NCBI GenBank assembly: GCA_045590395.1
Contig: JAZNQX010000068.1
Location: 1-15,106, forward strand
Length of the DNA: 15,106 nt
Direction of reading: 5' to 3'
Source of the DNA: SIG607 sp045590395
GTDB lineage: Bacteria > Bacillota > Clostridia > Oscillospirales > Acutalibacteraceae
Within the stretch, counting starts at the first letter, position 1. Every line of letters begins with the position of its first letter. The notes below the pieces were generated by a model. That model saw only the letters and a list, made by a program, of their open reading frames with translations, was not told where the DNA came from and made no database searches. The position numbers were made by a program, and so were the translations under genes. Positions 13,696 to 15,106 of the stretch are shown piece after piece.

Positions 13696-13794
13696 ATTAT
13701 TCACTATTCATTTTTCATCATTCATTATTCATTAAAGAAGAACGGATTTTCGAATGAATAATGAAGTCGCTTACGCTGATGAATAATGAATAAT
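13696..13794. repeat. Interrupted inverted-repeat element with ATGAATAATGAAT arms
   Basis: The outer arms ATTATTCACTATTCAT (13696-13711) and ATGAATAATGAATAAT (13779-13794) pair with one mismatch. The inner arms TTCATTATTCATT (13721-13733) and AATGAATAATGAA (13753-13765) pair perfectly. The two layers are separated by nine bases on the left and 13 on the right. The loop holds GAACGGATTTT (13740-13750), an exact 11-base reverse complement of the terminator's 5' arm (13659-13669). There is no coding potential. It looks like a small mobile or MITE-like intergenic element, with no transposase in the window. Confidence 0.7.
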
Positions 13795-13804
13795 TTGTGA
13801 CCCA

Positions 13805-13832
13805 TTGATTTATTTCCGATTTATGCTATAAT
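13805..13832 (+). promoter_or_regulatory. Promoter of the YfcE-like gene
   Basis: TTGATT (13805-13810), a 16-base spacer and TATAAT (13827-13832) with an upstream TGC form an extended -10 promoter. It lies 11 bases after the inverted-repeat element and closely resembles the promoter at 11458-11486. Confidence 0.75.
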
Positions 13833-13849
13833 TAAAACAAGGTGATATT

Positions 13850-14395
13850 ATGAAAATTTTAATTGCTTCTGACATTCATGGTTCTGAACTTTACTGTAAA
13901 CAGTTATTTGATGCTGTAGAAAGGGAAGAGGCCCACAAAATTTTACTTCTGGGCGACCTTTTGTACCACGGTCCAAGAAATGATTTACCTGACGGTTATG
14001 CGCCTAAAAAGGTAATTGAGATACTTAATAGCTATAAAGAAAAAATTATTGCCGTTCGTGGTAACTGCGACACTGAGGTTGACCAGATGGTACTTGATTT
14101 TCCTATATTGGCAGATTATGGTATTTTACTCTGTGGAAATCGTACTGTATACGCTACTCACGGACATCTCTTTAACCCTGAAAATCCGCCTAAACTTTCT
14201 TGTGGTGATATACTTCTTACAGGACACACACATATAACAGCATGTGAGGAAAGGGAAGGGTTTTACTATATAAATCCCGGTTCGGTATCAATTCCAAAGG
14301 CAGATACAAAACGGGGATATGTAATTTTTGAAAATGAAACATTTATTTTTAAAGATTTAGACGGTCAGATTTTAAACAAAATATCCTTTCAATAA
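13850..14395 (+). CDS. YfcE/MJ0936-type metallophosphoesterase
   Basis: This 181-residue protein is a compact calcineurin-like phosphodiesterase of the YfcE type (E. coli YfcE 184 residues). These are cytoplasmic, often manganese-dependent enzymes active on phosphodiester model substrates, with unsettled physiological targets. The metal ligands are in family order: Asp8 and His10 in SDIHG, Asp36 in LLGDLLYHGPRN, Asn72 in RGNCD, His104 in ATHGH, and His126 and His128 in TGHTH. The YINPGSVSIPK segment (140-150) is also conserved. AAGGTGA (13839-13845) precedes the ATG. It has its own promoter and appears to be transcribed alone. The next gene begins with a separate promoter right at the stop codon. 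Confidence 0.92.
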   Translation: MKILIASDIHGSELYCKQLFDAVEREEAHKILLLGDLLYHGPRNDLPDGYAPKKVIEILNSYKEKIIAVRGNCDTEVDQMVLDFPILADYGILLCGNRTVYATHGHLFNPENPPKLSCGDILLTGHTHITACEEREGFYYINPGSVSIPKADTKRGYVIFENETFIFKDLDGQILNKISFQ

Positions 14396-14398
14396 CTA

Positions 14399-14427
14399 TT
14401 GACATTTCTATCGGCTTTTGCTACAAT
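14399..14427 (+). promoter_or_regulatory. Near-consensus promoter of the small orphan gene
   Basis: A perfect TTGACA (14399-14404), a 17-base spacer and TACAAT (14422-14427) with an upstream TGC. The -35 box begins four bases after the YfcE-like gene's stop. A promoter this strong argues that the 101-codon gene downstream is expressed. Confidence 0.8.
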
Positions 14428-14455
14428 TTTTTATAACAGAAAGGAATGATGTTTT

Positions 14456-14761
14456 ATGTTTTCAATTACTACCGAAGACCAGGCGTTGTTTGAAGAATTT
14501 TCTCAGAATAATTTTATGTACCGTGGGGCACAGTACGCCTTCACATTTGATGAACGCTTTTGGGTTTACTACTATAAACAGTGTAACAAATATATTTATG
14601 TAGCTCTTGATTCAAAAACCGGACTTGGTTCACAGTTTATTTCAACTGACATTAAATATAAAAGAAGTGAGTATGATTCTTTAATTCCAAATATTTTAAA
14701 TTCACTAAAATATCTGGGCGAAATAAAGTATCTTGTAAATCCTGCTGAACTCTATAAATGA
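14456..14761 (+). CDS. Small aromatic-rich protein of unknown function
   Basis: I do not recognise this 101-residue protein. It is intracellular by appearance: no signal peptide, membrane helix or cysteine pair. Aromatic residues are frequent (12 Tyr, 8 Phe and 1 Trp by my count), concentrated in 20-48 (including FWVYYYKQ at 35-42), which suggests a small beta-rich or mixed fold. The C-terminal third (about 70-101) looks helical. It is probably a real gene: GAAAGGA (14439-14445) stands ten bases before the ATG, a near-consensus promoter precedes it, and a clean terminator follows its stop. An overlapping frame from 14418 lacks such support. It has no operon partner, so context gives no clue to function. 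Confidence 0.7.
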   Translation: MFSITTEDQALFEEFSQNNFMYRGAQYAFTFDERFWVYYYKQCNKYIYVALDSKTGLGSQFISTDIKYKRSEYDSLIPNILNSLKYLGEIKYLVNPAELYK

Positions 14762-14767
14762 AAAATT

Positions 14768-14799
14768 ACTGCTTTGCATTATTTGCAGAGCAGTTTTTT
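14768..14799 (+). terminator. Rho-independent terminator after the small orphan gene
   Basis: ACTGCTTTGCA (14768-14778) pairs with TGCAGAGCAGT (14784-14794), 11 pairs with one T-G wobble and a five-base loop. A run of six T (14794-14799) follows. It begins seven bases after the stop codon. Confidence 0.92.
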
Positions 14800-14831
14800 G
14801 ATAGAGAAGAGGCTGACTTTTTAATATTACG

Positions 14832-14861
14832 AATTATACAAAATCAATGTTTTGTATAATT
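14832..14861. repeat. Perfect AT-rich palindrome, 12-base arms
   Basis: AATTATACAAAA (14832-14843) and TTTTGTATAATT (14850-14861) are exact reverse complements around TCAATG. There is no T-run after it. It could be an operator, an RNA stem or the end of a small mobile element. Confidence 0.6.
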
Positions 14862-15106
14862 AAGGGAAGATGTTTCAGGGGTTTTATACCAGAAAGCTCA
14901 TTTTAACCCCCAAAAGCTTCTGCTTCACTACATTTATTATTTACTAATACAATGGTTTCCTTAACACATTTGTATGTTAGATATTACATACAGCGTATTT
15001 TACTTTATAAATAAAATAATTTTTAAAATGTTTTCTACTTTATATAAAAGTTAATTTATTTTTTCATTTAAAACCTATCCTATCGTTTTCTAAACAGCTA
15101 TTTAAG
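14862..15106. other. Non-coding right edge with a second structured segment
   Basis: No gene with a start, ribosome binding site and sensible product was found on either strand. At 14866-14930 the segments GAAG (14866-14869), TTT (14873-14875) and GGGGTT (14878-14883) face AACCCC (14915-14920), AAA (14922-14924) and CTTC (14927-14930) in order, so an RNA could fold into an interrupted long hairpin. TGTATGT (14971-14977) and ACATACA (14986-14992) form another small inverted repeat. The last 100 bases are very AT-rich with no clear signal. Confidence 0.5.

Noticed and set aside
14418..14603. Alternative reading frame of 61 codons overlapping the small orphan gene
   Set aside because: It begins upstream of the likely transcript start, has no ribosome binding site, and is out of frame with the better supported gene at 14456.

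Overview
The window looks like a chromosomal segment of a low-GC, Gram-positive anaerobe of the class Clostridia, most likely near Oscillospirales/Ruminococcaceae. This rests on AT-rich coding DNA, strong Shine-Dalgarno sites, occasional TTG and GTG starts, a clostridial-type EcfA1-A2-T module, a ClpE-like unfoldase with an N-terminal zinc finger, and a membrane-anchored propeller-like protein next to CvpA. The assignment is by gene content and style only; no search was run.

Bases 1-411 hold no gene I can support on the + strand. They contain a good minus-strand promoter (161-189), firing leftwards towards a gene that would start at the very edge of the window, and a good + strand promoter (350-378) for ruvC. 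Bases 412-10966 are eleven tightly packed + strand genes: ruvC, ruvA, ruvB, an RlmI/RlmK-like methyltransferase, ecfA1, ecfA2, ecfT, truA, a DUF5711-like membrane-anchored protein, a CvpA-family membrane protein and a ClpE-like AAA+ unfoldase. The longest gap is about 23 bases and several genes overlap or abut, so this may be one long operon. It combines Holliday-junction processing, RNA modification, vitamin uptake energising and protein quality control.

Bases 10967-11301 carry a hairpin after clpE, a clear promoter, tRNA-Gly(UCC), a terminator-like hairpin, tRNA-Arg(UCU) and a very strong terminator. Bases 11302-11463 are the most unusual stretch: a mosaic of short, mostly dissimilar hairpins separated by near-constant 9-10 base linkers (TATGTAATC, switching to the reverse complement GATTACATA part-way). 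Its last hairpin runs into the -35 box of the next promoter.

Bases 11507-13608 form a three-gene cassette with its own promoter and terminator: a metallo-beta-lactamase-fold hydrolase, a PHP-domain phosphoesterase and a second metallo-beta-lactamase-fold hydrolase. All three keep their metal ligands; the substrate is unknown, and cyclic phosphates or nucleotides are reasonable guesses. A composite terminator and an ATGAATAATGAAT-type inverted-repeat element follow (13653-13794). Next come a YfcE-like metallophosphoesterase, whose promoter and leader closely resemble those of the hydrolase cassette, and a small aromatic-rich orphan gene with a near-consensus promoter and its own terminator. 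The last 345 bases have no gene but contain a terminator and two further palindromic structures.

Most of the window is ordinary housekeeping. The parts worth attention are the linker-hairpin mosaic, the near-twin promoters beside repeat elements, the hairpin between the two tRNAs, the double-MBL/PHP cassette and the structured non-coding edges.
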